From contig NZ_LAVS01000096.1 in NCBI RefSeq assembly GCF_000986865.1, positions 62,001 to 126,000 on the forward strand: DNA of 64,000 nucleotides. The letters run 5' to 3'. The first letter of the stretch is position 1. Each line of letters starts with the position of its first letter. This DNA comes from Rheinheimera mesophila. Its GTDB lineage: Bacteria > Pseudomonadota > Gammaproteobacteria > Enterobacterales > Alteromonadaceae. A program made the translations under genes and the position numbers. This document shows, piece after piece, positions 56,035 to 64,000 of this stretch. Below the pieces are notes generated by a model that saw only the letters and a program-made list of their open reading frames with translations, was not told where the DNA came from and ran no database searches.

Positions 56035-57531
56035 TTAGCCTGCTGAGATGCCACAAGCCCGGCGTAAGAACTCATCATGCGAGGGGAGTTTTGCTAAAGG
56101 CTCCTGTTTGATAGCCCTGATCCCACTTAACATGTCTTTTAACTGAGCTTCTGAAAAGTTGTCTGCCAACGGGTGATAATCTCTGGGCAATACCCCTTGT
56201 CCTAACATCACCTGTAACCAGGATGCGTCATGGAATAAGTCGTGTTGCTCACGGAAAATACTGCCATCGGCCTGAAACAACTCTATTTTATGTTTCAGTG
56301 AATCCGGAATTTGCAACTGACGCATATCACGCCAGAACTGGCTATCGGTGCGCTCTGTCACATGGTAATGCAGCAATAAAAAGTCGCGGATATAGACAAA
56401 TTCAGCTTCGGATTGTTTGTTGTATTCAGCCACAGTGGCCGGTTCAATACCGTTATGCGGGAACATTTTCAGCAAACGCACTATGCCCGATTGCACCAGA
56501 TGGATACTGGTCGATTCCAGTGGTTCCAGAAAACCGCTGGCTAAACCGACAGCCAGTACATTGTGATGCCATTGTTTACGGGCACGGCCTGTTTTGAATT
56601 TAATCAGTTTAGGCTCGGCCAATGCGGTACTTTGCAAATTCCCCATCAGTACATCCAATGCTTGTTGTTCGGTGTAGTGAGCACTACAGAACACCAGGCC
56701 ATTGCCGTTGCGATGCTGTAATGGAATACGCCATTGCCAGCCCGCCTGATGCGCTATAGCTCTGGTATAAGGCAAGGTCTGCTCAAAACGTTCAGTGGGA
56801 ACTGCCCAGGCCCGGTCACAAGGCAAAAAATGACTCCAGTCGTCATAGCCGACGCCAAGTTTACGTTGCAGCAACAGACTGACGAAACCCGAACAATCAA
56901 TAAAGAAATCACCCTTCACTTCGCGGCCATCGTTGAGCAGTAAACTTTTGATATGGCCATTGTGATGTTGTGTAACCTGATCAACTATCCCCTCAGTACG
57001 TACTACTCCCATAGGCTCGCTAAATTTACGCAAAAAGGCTGCGTATAAACCGGCATCAAAATGGTAGGCGTAAGGTAACTCGAGGATAGGGTCTTTTGCG
57101 GTGATAGAAGCAAATTTACCAGCTTCAGCGCAGAGATAATTTAAATCGTACTGCCAGATAGACGTCATATCACCCAATTGTTGCCGTGCCTTTAACCACA
57201 AATGATGAAAGTGGCAAAAGGTCAGACTGCGGCCGGGAGCACCAAAACTGTGGTAGTAACTATCGCCCTGGGTACGCCAGTTCTCAAATTTAATCGCCAG
57301 TTTGATAGTGGCTTTGGTTTCACGCAAAAACTGCGCTTCGTTGATACCCAGCACCTGATTCAGCACACGAATAGGCGGAATAGTCGCCTCACCGACACCG
57401 ACAGTGCCGATAGCATCCGATTCCACCAACTCAATCTCAACCACAGCACCCAGTACCTTTTTCAGCAAGGCGGCACTGAGCCAGCCTGCGGTACCGCCCC
57501 CCAGAATCACTACTTTTTTGATCGGAGTCAT
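56035..57531 (-). CDS. flavin-dependent tryptophan-halogenase-family protein
   Basis: A 498-residue flavoprotein. The FAD-binding VVILGGGTAGWLSAALL is at about 7-23, the proposed catalytic Lys81 in AIKFENW, the halogenase-typical motif WQWRIP near 245, and Glu in SGFLEPLESTSIHLV near 335. All key residues of PrnA-type enzymes appear intact. Members placed next to TonB receptors in Caulobacterales and Alteromonadales include enzymes shown to halogenate indoles, but their native role is unclear. It lies between the TonB receptor and GH31 genes, 31-49 bp from the GH31 start. A terminator sits just upstream of its start. Confidence 0.85.
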   Translation of the reverse strand: MTPIKKVVILGGGTAGWLSAALLKKVLGAVVEIELVESDAIGTVGVGEATIPPIRVLNQVLGINEAQFLRETKATIKLAIKFENWRTQGDSYYHSFGAPGRSLTFCHFHHLWLKARQQLGDMTSIWQYDLNYLCAEAGKFASITAKDPILELPYAYHFDAGLYAAFLRKFSEPMGVVRTEGIVDQVTQHHNGHIKSLLLNDGREVKGDFFIDCSGFVSLLLQRKLGVGYDDWSHFLPCDRAWAVPTERFEQTLPYTRAIAHQAGWQWRIPLQHRNGNGLVFCSAHYTEQQALDVLMGNLQSTALAEPKLIKFKTGRARKQWHHNVLAVGLASGFLEPLESTSIHLVQSGIVRLLKMFPHNGIEPATVAEYNKQSEAEFVYIRDFLLLHYHVTERTDSQFWRDMRQLQIPDSLKHKIELFQADGSIFREQHDLFHDASWLQVMLGQGVLPRDYHPLADNFSEAQLKDMLSGIRAIKQEPLAKLPSHDEFLRRACGISAG

Positions 57532-57540
57532 GCGAATTCC

Positions 57541-57573
57541 CTAAAGAAAAAACCCAGCCACAACGGCTGGGTT
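57541..57573 (-). terminator. intrinsic terminator between TonB receptor and halogenase genes
   Basis: Perfect 9-bp arms aacccagcc / ggctgggtt with a 5-nt loop. On the minus strand TTTTTTCTTT follows. It lies 57 bp after the receptor stop and ends 10 bp before the halogenase start codon. It should reduce transcription of the halogenase-GH31-GH13 genes relative to the receptor. Confidence 0.85.
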
Positions 57574-57629
57574 TTATACGAAATCAGTAGCCGGTCTGGG
57601 TTACAGTACCGGCACAACCTCAGCCTGCA

Positions 57630-60482
57630 TTAGAACTTATAGTTTAAGCCTAACAGGAAGTTACGGCCAAAGCTCTGATACTGAGTGACCTGACGTGGAT
57701 CACCTGGGTTGTTCTGAATGGTTTTCTCATCTGTTAAGTTCTGGCCTTGTAATGACACGCGCAGACCGTCCAGTGCGTCTATACCTGACTCACTGAAGTC
57801 GTAACCGATCTGTGCATCCCACAGCTCGCTACCCTGATCCACAGTAGGAGCCAGACTTAAGCTGATACCACGGGTTTCAGTGGCAAACTGGTCACGTTTA
57901 GTACCAGAGACACGAACCTCGAAACCTGCACGCTCATAATAAGCCGTCAGAGTGTAGATCTCTTCAGATAAACCCGGTACACGGCCACCGTCATCTAACT
58001 CACCGTCCATAAAGGTGGCGCTGGCCACTAAACCAAAGCCATCCAGTACTTCGTCGATGATATCAAACGGCACACTGGCCTGAACTTCGTAACCACGGAC
58101 AAAACCTGTTAAGCCATCCTGACGGATATCCAGACGACCTAAGAAGGTTGCCGGAGGTGCATTAGGCGGTGTTGCCTGGGCTGAAGTCTGGTGGTAACCA
58201 GGAATGTAGTAATCAGAGAAGTCATTGATTAAGGTGATATTACGGTGCCAGTTTTTCAGGTCTTTGTAGAAGAAACTTGCCGCAATAAAACCGTTATCAT
58301 GATAGTAATTTTCATAAGATAAATCGAACTGGTCTGCTTCTAACGGCTTCAGTTCTGAGTTACCGGCATTACCCGCAAAAGCGCTGTTTAACGGATCATC
58401 ATCCAGAATGTTGGTGTCATTAAAGTTAAAGGTCACCTGACTGTTTGGACGTAAGTCATCCATACGTGGACGGCTCATCACTTTAGACACAGCAGTACGC
58501 ACAAACTGACTATCTGCAACTTCGAAGCTCAGGTTCATGCTTGGTAACACATCAGTGTAATCCGCGCCACCTGATACCGGCACTGCGTTGGTGTAACGGT
58601 CGCTGCCTGAGGACGCGTTAAAACCAAAACCTTCCTGATCAGATTTGACAATTTGTACACCGATATTACCCGTCACAGGGATAGAGCCTGCGTCTGTATT
58701 AATATCTAACATACCGTACAGCGTGGTGATCTTCTCATTGATTTCGTAAGTGTCACCAAAACGACCATTTTCGAGGAAAGCTGCATCGGTAGCGATGTAA
58801 TAGCCGTTGTTGTACAAGGCTAAGCTGTCATAGGCCAACACGCCGTTGATACCCACAAAACTTAAATCGGCTACACCTAATACATCAGGAATAGCGTCTG
58901 AGTTTGGCCATACGTTCGCAGTCAGATAAGCACCGTTGTTGACTTTGCTCTTGGTACGATCTTTGTAGACCACACCAGTTTCCAGACCGGTGAAAATACC
59001 CCACTCCACTACGCCATTAAATTGCAGACGTACGCTGTCCAGCTCTTCTTCAAAAATAGGTTGGTTTACGAAACCGTCCTGAGCTGTTGTTGGGCCATAA
59101 CCGTCGCCTGTGTTTTGGAATGCCGGAACCGGAGCTAATGAGCCACCCCAGGCTTGTGGACCAGCTAAGCGAATGATAGAAGGGTCAGTCAGATCAACAG
59201 TAGCTATAGTTGGATGGGCACCAAACATAGCGCCTGACGGAGTCATTACCCATGAACGGGCCGTGATAGGTCTATTATCCGGGCCTAAACCACCGGCACG
59301 ACCTACACCTGAATAACTTTCTACGTCGGTGATGGTTTTATCAACTTTACCAGTTGACAGATCCAGCTCACTGGTCCAGTTATCATTGATATTGTATTCC
59401 AGGTTCAGACCGAAGGTTTTCAGATCAGCATCCTGTTCACGGGCGTCATTTCGAATCACGGAGAAGAAACCGTCGTGGTAAGCCGCAGTAGCTAAACCAT
59501 TCTGAACTTCAGTGATAGTGTAAGCACCTGTGCCCCACTCAGCCATACCTTCTTCTAAACCACGACGCACGTCAGTTTCGTTAAAGTCGATATAAAGCGC
59601 ATCAAATTTAACTTTTAAATCGTCGCTGGCATCGTATTCCACAATGGCAGCAATAGAATCACGTTCCAACATAGCGGAACGGGTGAAGGTGTCATGACCA
59701 CCAAGAATGAATGTATCATCCGGCACTGTGACGCCAGGCGCACCTTTTGTCGTTGCAGCTTCAGGATAACCCCAACCGCGGAATTGTTGTTCCTGACGCG
59801 GAGATTCGATAGAAGACAACACCAGGGCAAAACCCAGTTTGTCGTCCACAAATTTATCAACATAGTTGATTGATGCTTTATGACCGTGGTCATCAAAATC
59901 CGGGTTGCCGGCTTCCTGATCGTTTTGTTCGTAGTTCAGGTTAACAACAAAGGTATCTTCTGCCGTCAGAGGACGTACAGTTTGCAGGTCTACCGTACCG
60001 CCAATACCCTGCGCCATCAGTGATGCATCAGGAGTTTTGTAAACCATAGCAGTAGAGACTATTTCAGATGGGTACAGGTCGTATTCAACACCACGGTTGT
60101 CACCCATACCTAATAATTCACGACCGTTTAATGAGGTGCCCACGTAGTTTTCGTTAAAACCACGCACAGATAAACCACTGGTACGGCCGTTACGACGCTC
60201 ACCGGCTAAGCCAGGTAAACGCGCTAATGATTCTGCCACGCTAGTATCCGGCAGCTTACCTATATCTTCAGCTGATAAGACCTCAACAATGGAATTTTCG
60301 CTCATCTTCACAGCCTGAGCTTTTTGCAGACTACCACGGAAACCTGTGATACCGATGACTTCGATTTGTTCTTCTTTGGCAGGTGTGGCTTTGGAATCTT
60401 CGGTCTGTTGTGCGTAGCTGTACGAACTGACGCCAGCAGTCGCAATAGCCATGGTGAGTATGCTTAACTTAAATTTATTCAT
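57630..60482 (-). CDS. TonB-dependent outer-membrane receptor, probable maltodextrin transporter
   Basis: A 950-residue protein with a signal peptide (cleavage near SYAQQT). A TonB-box-like EEQIEVIGITG follows, then a plug domain (about 60-180, with AESLARLPGLAGER and GLSVRGFNENYVGTSLNGREL), and a large barrel ending in FLLGLNYKF. Proteins of this subfamily serve carbohydrate uptake in Caulobacter, Xanthomonas and Alteromonadales. The flanking GH13/GH31/pullulanase genes and the LacI-type palindrome upstream point to maltodextrin as ligand. Confidence 0.88.
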   Translation of the reverse strand: MNKFKLSILTMAIATAGVSSYSYAQQTEDSKATPAKEEQIEVIGITGFRGSLQKAQAVKMSENSIVEVLSAEDIGKLPDTSVAESLARLPGLAGERRNGRTSGLSVRGFNENYVGTSLNGRELLGMGDNRGVEYDLYPSEIVSTAMVYKTPDASLMAQGIGGTVDLQTVRPLTAEDTFVVNLNYEQNDQEAGNPDFDDHGHKASINYVDKFVDDKLGFALVLSSIESPRQEQQFRGWGYPEAATTKGAPGVTVPDDTFILGGHDTFTRSAMLERDSIAAIVEYDASDDLKVKFDALYIDFNETDVRRGLEEGMAEWGTGAYTITEVQNGLATAAYHDGFFSVIRNDAREQDADLKTFGLNLEYNINDNWTSELDLSTGKVDKTITDVESYSGVGRAGGLGPDNRPITARSWVMTPSGAMFGAHPTIATVDLTDPSIIRLAGPQAWGGSLAPVPAFQNTGDGYGPTTAQDGFVNQPIFEEELDSVRLQFNGVVEWGIFTGLETGVVYKDRTKSKVNNGAYLTANVWPNSDAIPDVLGVADLSFVGINGVLAYDSLALYNNGYYIATDAAFLENGRFGDTYEINEKITTLYGMLDINTDAGSIPVTGNIGVQIVKSDQEGFGFNASSGSDRYTNAVPVSGGADYTDVLPSMNLSFEVADSQFVRTAVSKVMSRPRMDDLRPNSQVTFNFNDTNILDDDPLNSAFAGNAGNSELKPLEADQFDLSYENYYHDNGFIAASFFYKDLKNWHRNITLINDFSDYYIPGYHQTSAQATPPNAPPATFLGRLDIRQDGLTGFVRGYEVQASVPFDIIDEVLDGFGLVASATFMDGELDDGGRVPGLSEEIYTLTAYYERAGFEVRVSGTKRDQFATETRGISLSLAPTVDQGSELWDAQIGYDFSESGIDALDGLRVSLQGQNLTDEKTIQNNPGDPRQVTQYQSFGRNFLLGLNYKF

Positions 60483-60590
60483 GCCCTTATCCCCGGATTT
60501 GTTTGTTTTTCTGTTTCAGACTTATATCTGTCTGGTAATCGATACTAGTCTGACCTTACTAGTTAAACTTATCGCCGCCAATGTTCAACA

Positions 60591-60604
60591 TGAATACGTA
60601 TTCA
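60591..60604. promoter_or_regulatory. palindromic LacI-type operator upstream of the TonB receptor gene
   Basis: A perfect TGAATACGTATTCA palindrome, identical to that at 47653-47666. On the minus strand, after 2 bp, comes TTGAAC as a -35-like hexamer. The same 2-bp spacing is seen at the MFS gene. A clear -10 could not be fixed (TTTAAC or TAACTA are candidates). Confidence 0.8.
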
Positions 60605-60871
60605 CCTCCTATGTTGACGCCCCTTTGCAGGGCATTTATGCAATTTTGCATGCTATTGGTGCAAACATCTTGCTGAATCGCCTGATTTATTTGAAGGAAT
60701 GGACCAGAGCTTACGCCCTAACTTAATGCAAACTTAGCTCAGTTCATCAAAGTTGCAAGTGGGTATGCATTCAGCTTTGCATAGCTGCGGAATCAAGACG
60801 TTACAGTGCTGTGGTCTGGCCGACCGCTCAGCGGCTCAGTCTGCTGCAGCCCGATACGGCCAAAGACCATA

Positions 60872-60903
60872 AAAAAAGGCCGTTATCTCTAACGGCCTTT
60901 TTT
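60872..60903 (-). terminator. intrinsic terminator of the pullulanase-type gene
   Basis: Arms aaaaaaggccgtta / taacggcctttttt (14 bp) with a 4-nt loop, 17 bp after the stop. The A/T ends make it usable on both strands; it insulates the pullulanase gene from the receptor promoter region. Confidence 0.9.
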
Positions 60904-60919
60904 GCTACAGAGTTTGGTG

Positions 60920-63900
60920 TTATTCGACTTTCGACACCGTCAGTACAGGTGCAGCAGTATCTGTTGCATCTACTGCAAACTGATAATTTCCTGCCTCGTC
61001 CAACTGCAGCCGTAAATCGGCACCCGGCGATTCAAGCGTTTTTGCTGTACCAAGCGTGACATTAACGTCTGCACCACCACCAAAGTTCACGGTCGACCAG
61101 TCCGCAGAAGCGACTTTAAAGCTCTGTGCTCCGGTTCCCAGGTTTAAGGTAATACTGTAAATGTTAGAGCCTGCGTACTCAAACTCATTGGTTGTGCCCC
61201 AGTCACCGCCAACGCCACGCAGATACACCGAGGTTTCGCCATAAGGCACATACTCAGTGACTGTCAGCACAGGAGCTTCAGGATCATTTGCATTCACGCT
61301 GAAGGTATAACTGGAGGTTTTTGGAATAGTGATCTTCAGGTTTGAAGCGCCACGAGTTAAGGTTTTGGCTGTGCCCAAAGCCACTTGTTGATCCGCTGAA
61401 CCGAAGTCCACTGTAGACCAATCACTGGATGCGACCTTGAACTCGTAGTCGCCCGCATCAACTGTAATGGTTGCGCTGTAGACGCCTTCGCCTTCATAGG
61501 TCATCGCATCAGTTTCGCCCCAGCCATTCATACCACCGCGCACATAGACTGTAGTTAAGCCGTAAGGAGCTATATCAGGCGCTCCCATAGTGGCGTCTGC
61601 TTTTAAGCCTTCTCCCTGATCGCCATTCTGCACTTTTACAAAGACTGCTGCAGTATAAGCTGGCACAGTGAAGGTACCTTCAGTGGCCGCCTCATCAAAG
61701 CTGGCCTCCCGCACCACTGCGTCCACAGAAGCCGCCTGAACAGGGTGCAAAGTAAAGCCTTTTGCTGTAGGTACTGTATGAGATTGCTGTTGCGAGGTGC
61801 CATTGATCACCACCACCACTGCGTCATGCTCAGGGTCCAGGTCGGTTAAACCAGTGCCATCGTCTATGCTCATGACAATCAGGCCTGCTGTCATATTACG
61901 GCCAATATTATGGAAGCCTACTCTGTCTATCACATCCTGGCCTGTAGTTAAACGGAACAGATTTGTACTTTTCCGAATTTGCAGGAACTCGTTAAATACA
62001 GCAGAGGAGTATTCAATATCATCTGCAGTAGCTTTAGTGGATGACTTAGTCGCCACCGCGGCTATAGTCGGCCAGTTGGCACTGTTATCCTGAGCCAGAG
62101 GCAAGCCTACGTTCCAGTTGTTGGTTTCTTTGCTGAAATCAACAAAGTTAAACCAATCTCCCGAATCGTAGCTGTTACGGTCTAACGACTTAGAGCGCAG
62201 CAGATCGTCACCCATTTGCAGGAACGGGATCCCCTGACTTAACAAAGGTATAGCCAGGGCTATACTGTTCACTCTGACACGATTCTCCAGGCTCAGCTCT
62301 ACACCTTTGTTATGTAGCTCTAACTGCAATTTATCCCAAATCGCTTCGTTATCGTGTTTCGAGACGTAGTTAATGATGTCCGCAGGGTCTTGTGCATAAC
62401 CAGCAGCCTGACCATTCCAGGTCACATCCGATGCCGGACCTGCAATACCGCGATAATCCTCAATCACAAAGTCTTTTAAGGTACCGGCTAAACCAATCTC
62501 AATAAAGTTTTGCTGCTGACGCTCTCCGTCTTCGGCTATGCCGGTAAACAAGGCTGCGCTGCGCACGCTGTCACGGATTCTGTCGTTAAAAGTACCAACC
62601 TCAGTCCCTGCCATATTAGCCTGACGTGCTTGCTCGAATAAACGATCATCGGCCACTTCGCCAAAGTTCCAGCCTTCGCCATAGAAGTAGGTATCAGGAT
62701 CAACAGCAGTGACGGCATCACGAGCAGCTAAAATGCCAGATTTTGGGTGGTGGCCCATGATATCAAAGCGGAAGCCGTCAAAGCCGTATTCACGAGCCAA
62801 CAGAACCAATGAATCTTTGACAAATTTATCCATCATCTTGTGTTCAAGTGCGGTATTTTCACAGCAGGTTGAGCGCTCAATGGTGCCTGTGGTCGGGTTG
62901 TATCTGTGGTAGTAACCCGGAACCACTTTGTCAAACACTGAGTTATCAAACACAGCAGATGAATTAGTGTGGTTGTACACTACGTCCAGTACCACTCTCA
63001 GCCCCATCTCATGCAAGGCTTTATTCATCGCGCGCATTTCTTTGATCCGGGCCACCCCCTCAGCGCTGGAGGCGTAACTACCTTCAGGTACGTTAAAGTG
63101 ATGAGGATCATATCCCCAGTTAAAGCCGTCTGTGGCGCGCATATCATTCACTAACTGCTGAGCCAGTTCACCCGATGGCTGGTAGGATTTCAATAAGTCG
63201 ATCAGCACTGTGGCATCGTTTTCGACGCCACAGACTTTGGCGTTGGCATTAACCTTACACAAATCGCCGACTGTATCTGTGATCTCGACACGTTTAGTGA
63301 CATCTTCATTGACTGTGGCCATGTCTGTGGCTGGCAGCATATGGAAATGAGTCACACCACTTTCAGCCAGCTTTTTCAAATGCTGCACTGGTGCACTGTC
63401 CGTTTCGGTGAAGGCCAGATATTTACCACGGTTGGCTTCACTGACACTGGCATCACGAATGCTGAAGTCACGAATATGGCCTTCGTAAATCACAATATCT
63501 TCCGGATTTTCAACAGTCGGAATAGTATGAGTAGCCCAGCCTTCAGGCTTCAGATCCTCGTCAGCTAAATTGACAAACTGGCTGAAACGGCCATTGGTCG
63601 ACACACTGACAGAATAGGGATCTGTGCTTTCGATAGTTTCGACTTTTTTCGTTGCCGGATGGTAAACCTTCACTTCAAAGCGGTAGAAACTGCGATCGAG
63701 ATTGGCTTTTGTGCCGCTGTAACTCCAAATCCCTGTGGTGGTATCCAGACTCATAGCCTGAGTCGACGTCAGTGTTTTTGCCGCGTTATAGAGTTTTAAC
63801 GCCACACTTTGTGCCGTCGGAGCCCACACAGCCACCTTCACTGTATCGCCTTGATAGCTGACCCCAAGAGTCGCTTCATCCGCATCCGCTTCAGCTTTGG

Positions 63901-64000
63901 TATACAAGTCATCCAGTACTTTGGCTGCTTGCACATAACTGGCGGCGGCTAATTTATTTTCCGCATCATACGCAGCCAAGACCAACTGATTTTTCACAAC
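60920..64000 (-). CDS. pullulanase-type GH13 enzyme, N-terminus outside the window
   Basis: At least 1026 residues, open to the right edge; the first in-window codons are GTG/GTT inside the gene. Counting from the codon at 63997, a CBM48-like domain is at about 45-145 and the GH13_14 barrel follows, with the pullulanase signature FNWGYDP near 292. Catalytic residues are Asp412 (GFRFDIMGHH), Glu441 (YGEGWNFG) and a late Asp in SKHDNEA. The C-terminal 210 residues hold two copies of an about 105-residue beta domain (SVYLRGVGGDWG / TVYVRGGMNGWG start, FKVASxDWSTV), probably starch-binding. It should debranch alpha-1,6 links outside the cell or in the periplasm. Confidence 0.88.
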   Translation of the reverse strand, partial: VVKNQLVLAAYDAENKLAAASYVQAAKVLDDLYTKAEADADEATLGVSYQGDTVKVAVWAPTAQSVALKLYNAAKTLTSTQAMSLDTTTGIWSYSGTKANLDRSFYRFEVKVYHPATKKVETIESTDPYSVSVSTNGRFSQFVNLADEDLKPEGWATHTIPTVENPEDIVIYEGHIRDFSIRDASVSEANRGKYLAFTETDSAPVQHLKKLAESGVTHFHMLPATDMATVNEDVTKRVEITDTVGDLCKVNANAKVCGVENDATVLIDLLKSYQPSGELAQQLVNDMRATDGFNWGYDPHHFNVPEGSYASSAEGVARIKEMRAMNKALHEMGLRVVLDVVYNHTNSSAVFDNSVFDKVVPGYYHRYNPTTGTIERSTCCENTALEHKMMDKFVKDSLVLLAREYGFDGFRFDIMGHHPKSGILAARDAVTAVDPDTYFYGEGWNFGEVADDRLFEQARQANMAGTEVGTFNDRIRDSVRSAALFTGIAEDGERQQQNFIEIGLAGTLKDFVIEDYRGIAGPASDVTWNGQAAGYAQDPADIINYVSKHDNEAIWDKLQLELHNKGVELSLENRVRVNSIALAIPLLSQGIPFLQMGDDLLRSKSLDRNSYDSGDWFNFVDFSKETNNWNVGLPLAQDNSANWPTIAAVATKSSTKATADDIEYSSAVFNEFLQIRKSTNLFRLTTGQDVIDRVGFHNIGRNMTAGLIVMSIDDGTGLTDLDPEHDAVVVVINGTSQQQSHTVPTAKGFTLHPVQAASVDAVVREASFDEAATEGTFTVPAYTAAVFVKVQNGDQGEGLKADATMGAPDIAPYGLTTVYVRGGMNGWGETDAMTYEGEGVYSATITVDAGDYEFKVASSDWSTVDFGSADQQVALGTAKTLTRGASNLKITIPKTSSYTFSVNANDPEAPVLTVTEYVPYGETSVYLRGVGGDWGTTNEFEYAGSNIYSITLNLGTGAQSFKVASADWSTVNFGGGADVNVTLGTAKTLESPGADLRLQLDEAGNYQFAVDATDTAAPVLTVSKVE

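Larger units (their letters stand above)
60483..60919. other. 437-bp regulatory region upstream of the TonB receptor gene
   Basis: It holds the receptor's 5' leader (about 110 nt), the 14-bp palindrome, and the terminator of the pullulanase gene. Between 60620 and 60860 I see no gene and no further element. Confidence 0.6.

Overview
The window looks like chromosome from a gammaproteobacterium of the Alteromonadales/Chromatiaceae type; a Rheinheimera-like organism is my best guess. The basis is gene content: a leuABCD operon with a leucine attenuator, the GlrK-QseG-GlrR system, MipA/DUF3019/RstAB-like genes, DUF3718 and DUF3334 proteins, and a TonB-type maltodextrin locus. No database search was possible. 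I see no insertion sequence, prophage, CRISPR array or rRNA. Two genes run off the ends: an ElaA-type acetyltransferase on the left and a pullulanase-type GH13 enzyme on the right.

Layout. 1-3.3 kb: single housekeeping genes (elaA fragment, a 2OG-Fe(II) dioxygenase, a hot-dog thioesterase, gamma-glutamyltransferase). 3.3-7.8 kb: leftward operon glrK-qseG-glrR-DUF2288-nat. 7.9-10 kb: a 66-residue membrane protein with an unusually structured 470-bp upstream region, an adenosine deaminase-family gene and tRNA-Leu(UAA). 10.2-15.2 kb: rightward leu operon with promoter, leader peptide, attenuator and leuABCD. 15.4-21.1 kb: small exported proteins, a TRIC-type channel, a MarR-HlyD-DUF2955 efflux operon with a large operator palindrome, and a TerC-family protein.

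21.1-34.9 kb is the most unusual region: seven tightly packed leftward genes. In transcription order they encode a TPR plus beta-barrel outer-membrane protein (Slam-like), a periplasmic FecR-domain protein, a 1919-residue repeat-rich lipoprotein, an MBL-fold hydrolase, a CHASE2 adenylate cyclase, a GAF/HD-GYP protein and a solute-binding-like protein. I read this as a surface-lipoprotein export and sensing system joined to cAMP and c-di-GMP signalling. That reading is inference.

35.2-43.3 kb: comM, a Bcr/CflA-type exporter, a second binding protein, a maltose acetyltransferase-like enzyme, a CheX-like DUF3334 protein, and the mipA-DUF3019-RR-HK operon. 43.6-43.8 kb holds two tandem copies of a structured repeat whose hairpins covary; the second copy ends at the start codon of a LacI-family regulator.

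43.8-64 kb is largely a maltodextrin/starch locus: LacI regulator, sugar MFS transporter, cyclomaltodextrinase-like GH13, GH31 glucosidase/transglucosidase, tryptophan-halogenase-like flavoenzyme, TonB-dependent receptor and a pullulanase-type GH13. A perfect 14-bp palindrome (TGAATACGTATTCA) lies upstream of both the MFS transporter and the receptor, each time 2 bp before a TTG-starting -35-like hexamer. It is probably the LacI-family operator. Interleaved genes with no obvious sugar role are rlmF, an M13 peptidase, a FlaF/flagellin-like pair and a DCC-family protein.
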